From contig OZ010671.1 in NCBI GenBank assembly GCA_963932185.1, positions 46,258,010 through 46,322,009 on the forward strand: 64,000 nucleotides of DNA, read 5' to 3'. Source of the stretch: Troglohyphantes excavatus (lineage: Eukaryota; Arthropoda; Arachnida; Araneae; Linyphiidae). The notes under the pieces are model-generated. The model saw nothing but the letters and a program-made list of their open reading frames with translations. It searched no databases and was not told the origin of the DNA. The first letter of the stretch is position 1. The number at the start of each line of letters is the position of its first letter. Below, piece after piece: positions 22,551-34,225 of the stretch. Made by a program: the position numbers and the translations under genes.

Positions 22551-24620
22551 TTCAATAAATGATTTCGACAACTTATTTTGCTAAAATTCTGATAAAATGA
22601 ACGCTAATACGTTTTTGGTGACAAAACCCGTTCAAAGAGCTCCTCCATTTCCCTTCTGCAGGGTTGTCGAAAATTGTATCTAGATTCGGCAAAAAATCAT
22701 GGGTACCGTAGAATTAATTTTTACCACTTATTTGAATAAATGATTTTGTAATGCATGTTTTTTTTAATCGATATTTTGCAATTCTTGATAATTCAAATGA
22801 AAGAATATTGTCAACAAAAGTATTCCTTAGCATCCCAAAAGAATAAATATTCCTAATTGCTTTTAGTGCAACTGTTCAAGGGAGCCGCCAGATAGTGTGA
22901 ATGATCACTCTTGTGGGGAAGGAATTTATAAATAAATCTGTTACTTTTTTATTCAATGTTAAGACAAAACAGCATCATACAAGAAAATATTGTGAATGTC
23001 TTCTTGAAAGGTATTTATTACCTTGACTTTTTGCCACATACAACCTTTTAAAAAAATCATGGCAGCATCAGTGCAGTTGTACCTAATTTTTATTTTTGCT
23101 GTTTATCTTTTGATTTTACAAGTAGATAAAAGGTTATGGGAAATTTTCGTGAACATTGTTTTGTTATCTAAGTAAGTTGTTGTTAGTAATGTAAAATACT
23201 TTACTAACCGGACCTATGTAATAAGTTGTAGCGTCTGGAGTCAACCCCACTGGAGTTCATTCAACTTTCAGTCTATGCCATTTAATTCCTGGAAAGAATT
23301 TCCACTTAGAAACTGTTGACACCAAGAGTCAATCAGATCGCTCCAGCACATGAGGCCCACGCAGGGGGCAAGCCAAAAATCATGTGAACAACACGGACTG
23401 AAAGGAACTCATTCCCAGCAACCCAGCCATAGTGACAACACCAGCAATCTCTCGTGCTGCTCAACCTAACTGTAATTCCATAGATAACCTTTAAATGTAA
23501 ATTCTCAACTTCTATAATTACATCATTAAATCTAAGTTGTTTCCTAAATACTATGGCTATCATCTATTTGTCCAACAACATAATTTAAACCTTCTGAAAT
23601 TGGAGTCAACAATAGCGTGGCCTCACCCAACAAAACTACGCCGCCGCAAAGTGTTAAAAATAGTAAACACATGCAATGAACTTTTGTTGTGTTGATTAAT
23701 TCACGTTTTTAGAGTTGAAATTATGTAAATTTAGTTTTGGGCTATATTTAATCCTTTGGCAACTCTTTTTGTTGCCAAAAAATGCAAACATCAGAAAAGT
23801 TTTTATACTGCTTCTATTTCGAAACTTCCTAAATTAAGTTAAAACTTAAACTAAGTATTTTATATAGAATTTTTATTAGAGATAAAAAAATATACTTAAT
23901 AATATGCTTTTTTAAAAACTTCTGATACTCATAGAACCTTTTAATCAAAGCCACTCAACAATTGTTGACAAAAATATCAAAAGTTCAAGAAATATTGTTA
24001 TGTTAAAATTATACAAAACTTTTAAAAACTGAAGTTATGCAAAACTTTTAATCCACAAAGTTAACAAAAGATAATTTTGATAATTCGTTTAATATTATCA
24101 TCACACTAGTTTAAAAAGTTTAAATTTTTCCTCCACACTTTTTTAAAAAAAGAGGAGGTTGGAACTGTTTGAAAAATATCTAATTTATATAATAACTTTT
24201 TGGGTGGATGCAAAGCTTTTTTACGTAGGTATAACATAAAATTCTATACACAATGGAAACAAAGGCATAGGGATACATGGAAAAATCTTAATCTTTTTTT
24301 AATGTTTAACAATTTAAATGTTGGGCTACAGAGAAAGCAGGTTATAAAAATGTGTTATTATTCTTCCAATTCAACAATGGTGTTCTCCCATTTATTTAAA
24401 GGAATGGGCGAAAAGAACTTTACTTGTCCACAATCGATGTCGGAAAATCAGCAGAGCACTGTTAAATATTTAATTTTACTTCTGAACAGGGTGTCAATGA
24501 TTTAAATCAACTAATTTAAATTAATTGATTAAAAAAATATCAGTGATTTAATACAATTGATTATTAAAAAAAAATTAAGAAATCCTGTTGGAAATAAAAA
24601 TCTCACTGATGGTGCCTTTT
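22551..24620. other. Intergenic, nothing recognised
   Basis: 22,580-22,720 is another diverged member of the repeat family duplicated just upstream. 23,220-23,640 is GC-richer, with a short open minus-strand frame that I cannot assign. 23,640-24,620 is AT-rich, without structure I can name. Confidence 0.4.
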
Positions 24621-24839
24621 TCATTGTTGTTTCAGCTTTTCTGCCTCATTCTGATCTTTTCTCTGAGATGTCCATTCTTCTAGAGTAGATTCCAAAAGTT
24701 GCGATTCCTTCTCATCCGATGTGACAATTTGCTGAGCATGAGTGCTGAGACTTTTGTTACTGAATTCTTTTCTTAAGAAAGCTCTTTGTTTAAATTCATA
24801 AAATATGTCTTCTGGAAGACAATGAAATCCAATTTGTTT
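24621..24839 (-). pseudogene. Orphan coding-like fragment ending in a stop codon
   Basis: The minus strand is open for 72 codons and ends in TGA. Its composition is strongly protein-like: LPEDIFYEFKQRAFLRKEF, then a polar helix (KESQLLESTLEEWTSQRK) and KLKQQ. Upstream it runs straight into an in-frame TGA with no AG acceptor, so it cannot be an intact last exon as it stands. It may be a truncated retrocopy or a decayed exon. I cannot name the parent gene. Confidence 0.35.
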
Positions 24840-25271
24840 TCATTTGAATGATAAATTTGAGGTAGGTAAAAAAAAAGTAGAGCTATTGGTAAAAATTTTT
24901 TTTGGGTAATTCTTATATTAAAGCTAAAGTGATAAGCTTGTTTATAAATATGTAATACGAGTTTGTTTAATAACTTAAGAAAATTCAGTTTAAATGCTTA
25001 AATAAGAAGTATATATATGTTGAATACCTGGATAATTTTTTCTTTCATAAATGTTCAAAATGTGTAAAAACCTGAAAATTTGTAAAATATGGCTTCCGAA
25101 TGGTGGGTAAAATATTATATGCTACAAAAGAAAAACGCTTTACAGTAATTTAGGATGGTTATTAACATGAGTTAAGGGTGTAAATACCCATTTTTATACT
25201 CCCTTTCCCACTGGATATTTACCAGACTTGTATCTGTAGAGTAGTAGTGTAAAAACACCGGTTCTGAGCCG

Positions 25272-25560
25272 AGGTGCTGTGTGGATTTTGGCGGTGCTCT
25301 GTGGATTTTTGGCGGTGCTCTGTGGATTTTTGGCGGTGCTCTGTGGATTTTGGCGGTGCTCTGTGGATTTTGGTGGATTTCTGTGGATTTTGGTGGATTT
25401 CTGTGGATTTTGGTGGATTTCGGTGGATTTGTGAGGATCTGAGTGGTGCTGCTGTGGATTTTGGTGGATTTTGGTGGTGCTCTGTGGATTTTGGTGGTGC
25501 TCTGTGGATTTTGGTGGTGCTCTGTGGATTTTGGTGGTGCTCTGTGGATTTTGGTGGATC
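25272..25560. repeat. GC-rich minisatellite built on GTGGATTTTGG
   Basis: Repeats alternate between GGTGCTCTGTGGATTTTGG (about 19-22 bp) and GTGGATTTTGGTGGATTTC (about 15-18 bp). There are some 15-18 units, of higher GC than the surroundings. All frames are open by virtue of the repeat, giving artificial Pro/His/Lys or Trp-rich peptides. I see no evidence that they are translated. Confidence 0.9.
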
Positions 25561-25960
25561 GTGGTATCAAGCCGTGGATCTGCGAGAGGAGTAATGAGGA
25601 GTAATGGGAGTAATTGAGGATCTGACGGAGTACCGGGCTCTAAGCTGTGGTGCTGCGAGGATCTTGTTGGATCAGGGCGGATCTCGTCTGTCAAGCCGAG
25701 GGGGCGTGGCCTAATGGAGATGACCTCACGAAGAACCAATCAGGTGTCAGTAAGTGACGTCACACGCAGGGGGCGTCGTCGGGGAACAGGTGTCGACGCA
25801 GAGTCACCCATGGGCAAGTCGCCGATGGGCATGTCACACCGTGTCTCAACGTGTTTGTACAGGAATGGACCAATCAGAGTCTTGTTTGAAGATGACCTCA
25901 TTAAGAACCAATCAGGTGTCAGTAAGTGATGTCTATGGAGTGTCATGTAACATGAAAGTT
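25561..25960. promoter_or_regulatory. GC-rich island with repeated CCAAT and CRE-like motifs
   Basis: A ~50-bp block, ending AACCAATCAGGTGTCAGTAA and GTGA(C/T)GTC, occurs twice about 173 bp apart (about 25,717-25,765 and 25,890-25,938). Further CCAATCA lies at 25,870 and a full palindromic CRE, TGACGTCA, at 25,755-25,762. GGGGGCGTGG boxes and GAGGAGTAATG repeats add to a promoter/enhancer-like make-up. No downstream gene is obvious, so the regulatory call rests on motifs only. Confidence 0.35.
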
Positions 25961-26244
25961 GCTTTTTTGTTATTTTGCGTTTTTATTTGGGTATTGGTGG
26001 AAATTTGCGACGCACTGCATCTACGCATTTTTTAATTATAAGCTGTGGGTTGTGACATATGTTAGGAATAGTTGGTTTTTGAAAATAATATTAGCTGTAT
26101 ATACAACTTCAATTTGGCGAAAGTAAATAAAATATGACAGAATTAGACTAATATTAGTTTTTAATATTTTATTTTAATATTTATTTATATTTTTTGATAT
26201 TTCTTTATATTTTGATATTTATTTGTATTTAATTTTTTTTTTAC

Positions 26245-26600
26245 ATTTATTCTTTTTATTATTTATTTATATTTTTATTATTTATTTATATTTTTATTAT
26301 TTATTTATATTTTTATTATTTATTTATATTTTTATTATTTATTTATATTTTTATTATTTATTTATATTTTTATTATTTATTTATATTTTTATTATTTATT
26401 TATATTTTTATTATTTATTTATATTTTTATTATTTATTTATATTTTTATTATTTATTTATATTTTTATTATTTATTTATATTTTTATTATTTATTTATAT
26501 TTTTATTATTTATTTATATTTTTATTATTTATTTATATTTTTATTATTTATTTATATTTTTATTATTTATTTATATTTTTATTATTTATTTATATTTTAA
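26245..26600. repeat. 18-bp tandem array
   Basis: About 19-20 head-to-tail copies of TTATTTATATTTTTATTA, nearly perfect, embedded in diverged relatives of the same motif (26,160-26,680). The unit is a multiple of three, so the frames stay open, but the resulting Tyr/Phe/Ile peptide is a by-product. Confidence 0.95.
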
Positions 26601-26793
26601 CTTTTATATTTTATTATTCATTTATATTTTATTACTCATTTATCGTTCATATATATTTTAATATTTATTTATATTTTATATACGTATACATCTTTGCCAA
26701 AAAATAATAACTCAGTGAGAGCAATTACGCCCCACTAGAGCTGCACAATGAACTTATGTTAAAGGGAAAGACACTAGTGTATATATTTTAACT

Positions 26794-26997
26794 ATGGTTA
26801 GTACAAAAGAAAAGAATTTTGCAAGAATGGTTTTAGAAAAATATCTTTTATGTGACCAACTCCACCATACAATTTCGCCATATAACTCTATGAGGAATCA
26901 TACTATGGGATTAAATAACATACCATTGCGTACAAGAAGGTGGACCAGATTAATTAGTAAAGCTTTTAGACATGTGTACCAAGGGTATAAAAAATGA
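26794..26997 (+). CDS. Hypothetical 67-residue protein
   Basis: ATG-initiated frame with balanced, basic composition (MVSTKEKNFARMVLEKYLL...TRRWTRLISKAFRHVYQGYKK) and a TATATATTTT stretch just upstream. I recognise no family. It stands alone between tandem arrays. It may be a gene fragment from whatever element brought in the 25-33 kb block, or chance. Confidence 0.2.
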   Translation: MVSTKEKNFARMVLEKYLLCDQLHHTISPYNSMRNHTMGLNNIPLRTRRWTRLISKAFRHVYQGYKK

Positions 26998-27715
26998 CAG
27001 TTTAGGGTTTTATGAAAATAATGCATATAAAAATATACGTTTAAATTACAATGTATTTCACGGACATTAGTCTCAATGGATGAAAAATAAGTAATTAATA
27101 TGAAAGCTGATACTTTGAAAAAGAACTTTGGGGACCAAGAACCTTGTGTTACGGTTAATTAAACTTTTTTATAAAAGTAATGTGTTCTTTAAATGTTTTT
27201 CACATCATACGTAAAATTATTATTGTAAGAGGGAAAATATCATATCGTTATGACTAGAAGGAGGGATCTCACCTTGATCACAATTGGATACATTAGAATT
27301 ACTTACTGTGTAGGAATATGATGTAAAAGTTACTCTATCGCACTGGTTGTGGTGCTGGGCTTGATAAGAGCATATTAGGGGTTGGTATGTAAGATAATGA
27401 ATTTATTACTTGTTATAATACGTGTTAAAAAAGGGGATTTGTCTTAGATGTAGTTGTTTTAGGGGTGTTTTGTAGTTGGCTGTGTGATTGAACGCGCAGT
27501 GCAGCTACACAAAGGGAGTTATTTTAACAAGATAAAAAGGTAAAGTTACTTTTTTATCGTGTCAATGGTAGGTTTTAAGGGTGATTGGAGTCTTTGCAGT
27601 TGATTGGTGAACATTTTTTTATATGTTATTACAAATTAAAAAAATTTACAAGTACACATTTTTTTTCTTATGTCATAAAATTATACTATAATAAAACGCA
27701 TGGGTATCCACCCAT

Positions 27716-27955
27716 GAATAAACCCCAGAAATAAAGTAGCACTATACAAGGGGAATTATTAGGGCGGGTTGGTTAAATTTTCAAAGACTAAGGGGCAACA
27801 AGTTCCCATATGAGTACAGTTGAGGGTGATTGTATAGAATTTGGCGACATCAAGTATCCACAAGGGGACAATTTGAGAGGTGTATTCATAAAATTGGAGA
27901 CATAAAGTACCCATAGAGAGACGTTTGTAGGCGTACACATAAAATTGGGGTGAAA
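27716..27955. repeat. Degenerate ~50-60-bp tandem array
   Basis: Four to five diverged units share TAAAATTGG.GACATAAAGTA, then CCCATA..G.GAC, then GGTGTA(T/C).CA (clearest at 27,840-27,950). Successive TAAATT/TAGAATT/TAAAATT starts mark the unit edges. Confidence 0.55.
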
Positions 27956-27984
27956 GCGGGGTGTGTAGTTGTACATTAGACAAG

Positions 27985-30925
27985 AATAAATGTAAAATGA
28001 AAAAGTTTAAGTTTAAAATAAATTATAAAAAGAATAAATGTAAAAAAAAAGTTAAAATACAATTTAAAAAGAAAAATGTAAAAAAAAAAGTTTAAAATGT
28101 AAAAATAAAAAAAAATAAAAAAAAAGTTTAGTGTGAAATAAAAATTATAAAGTTAAGTAAGAAAAAAAAAATTACTAAAAGTGAAAAAAAAAAAAAAATT
28201 GTATAAAATAAAATTTTTTTTAAGAAAAATTAAAAATAAAAAAAAAGTAAAAAACAATAAATAAAAAAGTTTCAGTGTAAAAATACAATTTAAAAAGAAA
28301 ATGTAAAAAATGAAAAATTTAAAAACAGAAAAATTAAAAAAAAAAAAAAATGTCAAATAAAAAATATCTTAAACGTAATAAATATTAAAAAAAAGTTTAG
28401 TGTAAAATATTACTCATCATAAGCTTTTTACCCGAATCGACCCAAAGCCATATGGTGTTACGGAACGTACTAGCCCCATATAGGCACAGATGCCCGTGGT
28501 GAGTTCTGTGAATGGTCTACCCACTAATCGAACGACAAGTACCACAATTATATTAAATAATTAGCAAAAAAAAAAAAGCAGGAAATACTACTATAGATAT
28601 AAAAAATATTAAGAAAGTATCGAAAATAGAACCAAAGGTAACTAATAAATCTGTATAGAATGAGTGTCTATAAATGTATAAGAGAAGCCAATGTATATAT
28701 TTCTACTAAAATGTTGACACATATACTAAATTTTTAACAAATTAAGTCAAATATTTGCGAAATAGAGAAAATAATACATACTTTTTAAAATTGTATCAAA
28801 TAGTCTATGAATAGATAAAAAAAAAATATCATGACATGTATTTAAAAAAAAATTAAAATAATGGACTTACGTGTAACACATTAAGTTAAGAAATTTATAC
28901 TTATCAAAGAAAGTAACGTAAGTCATATAAAAAAAAACACCTGTAGTTAAGTACAATTGTTAATTGAATATGCTACAAAATATTGTCAAATTACACCATT
29001 TTTAGTGATATGAGAAGCAAACTTGTTAAAATGTCATATATTTATCAAAAATATTATACAAAGTACGAAAAATATTGCCTATTATGTTAAAATATTATCA
29101 ATAGTACATAACCAACAGATCCAAATGACCTTCTGTACTCTATGAAACATGAAAACCTACGGCGATTGACAACAATCTTGCCTCAAAAAATAAAAGCAAT
29201 AGTGTGCTGCTAAGGATTAAATGTTAAGTGCACACCTATTATTGTTTATAAGTAGATGTAGATAAATAATATTGTTGAATTATTAACAAAGTGGTTTCAT
29301 GTACAATAAAATGTAAAAAGAAAAAAAAAAGTCTAATAAAAAAAAAAGTTTAAAAAAAAAAAAATTAAAAAAGAAAAAAAGTTAAAAAGAAAAAGTCTAA
29401 GTGTAAAATATAATTTAAAAAGAAAAAAAAAGTTTAAAAATAAATAAATGTAAAAAGAAAAAAGTTTAAAAAAAAAGTAAATGCTAAAAGAAAAAAAAGT
29501 TTAAGTTTAAAATAAAATGTAAAAAGAATAAATGTAAAAATAAAAAAAAGTTTAATAAAAAAAAGTTAAAAAATAATAAAAAAAAAAATTAAGTGTAAAA
29601 TACAATTTTAAAAAAATGTAAAAAGAAAAAAGTTTAATAAAAATTAATTGTAAAAAGAAAAAAGTAAAAAAAAAAAAAAATTAAAAGAAAAAAAAAAGTT
29701 AAAAAAGAAAAGAAAAAGTTAAAATATAAATAAAAAATTAAAAAAGAAACAAAAAGTTTAAAAAGAAATAGTTTAAGTGTAAAATACAATTTTAAAAAAA
29801 AATGTAAAAATAAAAAATTAAAAAAAATTTAAGTGTAAAATTACATTTTAAAAGAAAATGTGAAAATAGAAAAAAAAAGTAAAAAGAAAATTGCTAAAAG
29901 TAAAAAAAAAAAATGTGTAAAATGTTAAATAAAAAGACCTTAAGTGTAAAAAATAGAAGAAAAAAGTTTAAGTGTAAAATATTACTCATCATAAGCTTTT
30001 TACTCGGTATCCACCCAAAGTCATATAGTGTTACGGAGCGTACTAGCCCCATATAGGCGCAGATTCCCGTGGTGAGTTCTGTGAATGGTCTACCCACTAA
30101 TCAAACGATAAGTACCATAATTATATTAAAATATTAGCAAAAAAGCAGAAAATACTACTATAGATATAAAAAATATTATCAAAGTATAGAAAATAGAACC
30201 AAGAATAACTAATAAATCTGTATACAATGGGTGTCTATAAATGTATTAGAGAAACCAATGTATATATTTCTACTAAAATGTTGACACATATACTAAACGT
30301 TTAACAAATTAACTCATATATTTGCGAAATAGAGAAAATGGTACATACTTTTTTTTTAAATTGTATCTATAAATGGATAAAAAAAAAATCATGACATGTA
30401 TTAAAATAATGGACTTACGCGTGACAGATTAAGTTAAAAAATTTATATTTACCAAAGAAATTAACATAAGTTATTATAAAAAACTGTAATTAAGTATAAT
30501 TGTTAATTGAATATGCTACAAAATATTGCCAAGTTATTCCATGGTAGTGATTTAACAACCAAACACTTTGTCTTTAAAGATTACGATAACGCAGTTTTAG
30601 AAACTAACACAGGGGAAAATGTGTATAATTATCATAAAATACTTCACATATTTGTTAAAATGTCATATAATTATCAAATATATTATACAAAGTAAAAAAA
30701 ATATTACTCAATATGTTAAAATATTACCAATAGTACATGCCCAACAGATCAAAATAACCTTCAGCACTCTACGACACATGAAAACTTACGGAGATTAACA
30801 GCAATCTTGCCTCAAAAAATAAAAACAATAGTGTGCTGCTAAGGATTAAATGTCAAGTACACACCCAGTGTAGAAGATGTAGACAAATAATATTGTTGAA
30901 TTATTAACAAAGTGATTTTATTAAT
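27985..30925. repeat. Direct tandem array of a 1572-bp AT-rich unit (~1.9 copies)
   Basis: Each unit joins a purine-rich AAAAAGTTTAAGTGTAAAAT tract to a less repetitive block that starts TACTCATCATAAGCTTTTTAC. Block starts at 28,411 and 29,983 give the 1572-bp period. The two blocks (about 28,411-29,310 and 29,983-30,925) are roughly 90% alike and share GTACTAGCCCCATATAGGC and GGTGAGTTCTGTGAATGGTC. No convincing gene is inside. A (TA)n run follows at about 30,949-30,974. Confidence 0.85.
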
Positions 30926-31016
30926 ACTAAAATAAGGCCTTTGTTACAATAATATATATATATATATATATATATTTTAAAATTAAGTTATTATTAGTGA
31001 AATTTGTGTAATATTT

Positions 31017-31071
31017 TTAGACTGCTTTGTTCAGGCATTACTAACACAAATGCCTGAACAAAGCAGTCTAA
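31017..31071. repeat. Perfect 23-bp hairpin at the head-to-head junction
   Basis: The stem TTAGACTGCTTTGTTCAGGC-ATT and its exact complement enclose a 9-nt loop (31,040-31,048). The right stem ends where the inverted unit begins. The stem sequence is not part of the 1572-bp unit. Confidence 0.9.
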
Positions 31072-31547
31072 ATATTTTTTATATCTATAGTAGTATTTTC
31101 TGCTTTTTTGCTAATATTTTAATATAATTATGGTACTTATCGTTTGATTAGTGGGTAGACCATTCACAGAACTCACCACGGGAATCTGCGCTTATATGGG
31201 GCTAGTACGCTCCGTAACACTATATGACTTTGGGTGGATACCGAGTAAAAAGCTTATGATGAGTAATATTTTACACTTAAACTTTTTTCTTCTATTTTTT
31301 ACACTTAAGGTCTTTTTATTTAACATTTTACACATTTTTTTTTTTTACTTTTAGCAATTTTCTTTTTACTTTTTTTTTCTATTTTCACATTTTCTTTTAA
31401 AATGTAATTTTACACTTAAATTTTTTTTAATTTTTTATTTTTACATTTTTTTTTAAAATTGTATTTTACACTTTAACTATTTCTTTTTAAACTTTTTGTT
31501 TCTTTTTTAATTTTTTATTTATATTTTAACTTTTTCTTTTCTTTTTT

Positions 31548-31590
<43 letters not shown>

Positions 31591-32645
31591 TTCTTTTTAC
31601 AATTAATTTTTATTAAACTTTTTTCTTTTTACATTTTTTTAAAATTGTATTTTACACTTAATTTTTTTTTTTTATTATTTTTTAACTTTTTTTTATTAAA
31701 CTTTTTTTTATTTTTACATTTATTCTTTTTACATTTTATTTTACACTTAAACTTTTTTTTCTTTTAGCGTTTACTTTTTTTTAAAACTTTTTTCTTTTTA
31801 CATTTATTTATTTTTAAACTTTTTTTTTCTTTTTAAATTATATTTTACACTTAGACTTTTTCTTTTTAACTTTTTTTCTTTTTTAATTTTTTTTTTTTAA
31901 ACTTTTTTTTTTATTAGACTTTTTTTTTTTCTTTTTACATTTTATTGTACATGAAACCACTTTGTTAATAATTCAACAATATTATTTATCTACATCTACT
32001 TATAAACAATAATAGGTGTGCACTTAACATTTAATCCTTAGCAGCACACTATTGCTTTTATTTTTTGAGGCAAGATTGTTGTCAATCGCCGTAGGTTTTC
32101 ATGTTTCATAGAGTACAGAAGGTCATTTGGATCTGTTGGTTATGTACTATTGATAATATTTTAACATAATAGGCAATATTTTTCGTACTTTGTATAATAT
32201 TTTTGATAAATATATGACATTTTAACAAGTTTGCTTCTCATATCACTAAAAATGGTGTAATTTGACAATATTTTGTAGCATATTCAATTAACAATTGTAC
32301 TTAACTACAGGTGTTTTTTTTTATATGACTTACGTTACTTTCTTTGATAAGTATAAATTTCTTAACTTAATGTGTTACACGTAAGTCCATTATTTTAATT
32401 TTTTTTTAAATACATGTCATGATATTTTTTTTTTATCTATTCATAGACTATTTGATACAATTTTAAAAAGTATGTATTATTTTCTCTATTTCGCAAATAT
32501 TTGACTTAATTTGTTAAAAATTTAGTATATGTGTCAACATTTTAGTAGAAATATATACATTGGCTTCTCTTATACATTTATAGACACTCATTCTATACAG
32601 ATTTATTAGTTACCTTTGGTTCTATTTTCGATACTTTCTTAATAT
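31071..32645. repeat. Inverted copy of the 1572-bp unit
   Basis: This is the reverse complement of 28,606-30,177, nearly identical (for example a single C/T difference in the GGAATCTGCGC segment, plus length changes in the homopolymer tracts). Both ends of the inverted copy fall at the same internal point of the unit, next to TATAGATATAAAAAATATT, so it is one circularly permuted unit rather than a random inverted segment. Confidence 0.9.
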
Positions 32646-34080
32646 AAAAAATCGTGATTTTTTTTTTTACACCCAGCTTCTGAAAGTAGTTGAAAGTAAC
32701 ATGTCATAATAATTCGAAGTTCACAGATTTTGAATAGCATATCCATTTCTTTGAAGTTTCTGAAAGTCACTCTCAACAACTGCCTGAGAGTGAAAAACTC
32801 TCCTTTATATATAGATTGCCATAAGTTTCCTTGAACAAAAATTACTGAATAATAGTCACTAGGGGTGTACTGAGATATTAAAGCGGCCTGGGGATTGTCA
32901 GTGTTTACGAGCTCAAAAATTAATGCAGTTGAGAATTATAAAAACATACAAGTTTAATTAACGTACAATCTAGCTGTATGGTCCTGCATTGCTGGGAACC
33001 CGTTGAGGCATATGGATTAAAAAATAGTGTTACCCCCATAAGGTTTTGATTCCTTGATCATTCGTTCCGAGTTACACAACTCTATTGACTAAGCTGCAGA
33101 AGCTTTGCTATTTCCCGCCCAAGTTCGTTCCTTTCCTGATCCCTTACATAACGCATGCTCAGTTCACCCGGCCCTACATTTTCTATTTGGATGGATATTA
33201 ATTGAAAACTAACTAACTACAATTTTTAAATTAGGCCTTCAGGTGCACAATTAGGGGTTGAATAGTATATATATTTATAATTTTAGACATTTCATTGCAG
33301 AAGAAGTAGATGTTTTGTGTGCCACAGACAGACACTTTCTTTTATTATTATAAAATAAATACTATACTCATTAGTTAAAAAGATTCTCATATGCACTGCT
33401 TTTGCACAATATCGCAGTGTCCCTATGATATGTCTGGTTGAACCCGTCCTGTTAATTGCACCTGACCGTCCTATGGCCAGTCCGCCTCTGGTAATTGCAT
33501 ATAAATGTTTATGGTATCATTGAAAGGAAGTTTGTCAAATTTACTTAAAAAAGGTCCATGGTCGAAAACTGATATATTCCCGATATTGGTTTGTCTACTG
33601 TCATAGTAAATATTTATTCAATACTTAGAGGCTCTACCCCCAACTCCGCTGATCCCCGAAAATAAAAGGCAAAAATGTTGATGAAAATTAAATTTTTGCT
33701 TCAAGCATCGCATCATACACTTTTCTTTTCATCAATAATTATATATTCAAATAGATATCTGAAATCCATGCACAATAAATAAAAAAAAAATCATTGACTT
33801 GAATTAGAAATTAAATAATTTAGGAATATTTAAAAGAATATTTAATTTGAATATACAATTAGTTAATTGAATGTTCATTCATTTTATTTATTATTGAACT
33901 CGGTATTTTGAATGACATTTCCTTTTTTTTTCTCTTGCTGCACATATCTTATCCATTTGTAATCATAGCTTCCTCTGAGTACTGTAACGGATTGTTGGTT
34001 ACATTCTTATCACATCCACCTTTGGATATCTCTCTTTCTCTCGTTTTTTATCTTCAGTGAAACGTCAATTTGTGATGTAG
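32646..34080. other. Intergenic, possible degenerate SINE on the minus strand
   Basis: No gene seen. On the minus strand near 33,040-33,105, AGCTTAGTCAATAGAGTTG resembles an A box, with a weak B-box-like GGAATCAAAACC downstream; this may be an old tRNA-derived SINE. The rest is AT-rich and unstructured. Confidence 0.3.
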
Positions 34081-34225
34081 TTTACGAGAAAGGAAGAGGC
34101 GTTCTTTGCATTGTTTGTGTTGATTTTTGTGGTCAATAGCGAATTTTCGAAGCCAACTTGATGAACGAGATAGTTGCAATTTAAAAATTTCCGGTCAGTT
34201 GTGGGTGTTTGATGATCTTCCGGTA

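Noticed and set aside
25172..25739. Long open frames rich in His-Gln-Asn-Pro or Val-Asp-Phe-Gly-Gly repeats
   Set aside because: They are translations of the GTGGATTTTGG minisatellite; all frames are open because of the repeat, with no splice or promoter support for translation.
26223..26600. 125-codon Phe/Tyr/Ile/Leu frame resembling membrane segments
   Set aside because: It is a by-product of the 18-bp AT tandem array.
29894..31354. Two identical 67-codon frames (MGRPFTELTTG...) on opposite strands
   Set aside because: Their identity follows from the inverted 1572-bp unit. Half of each frame is translated poly-A/T tract, and block 1 does not preserve it.
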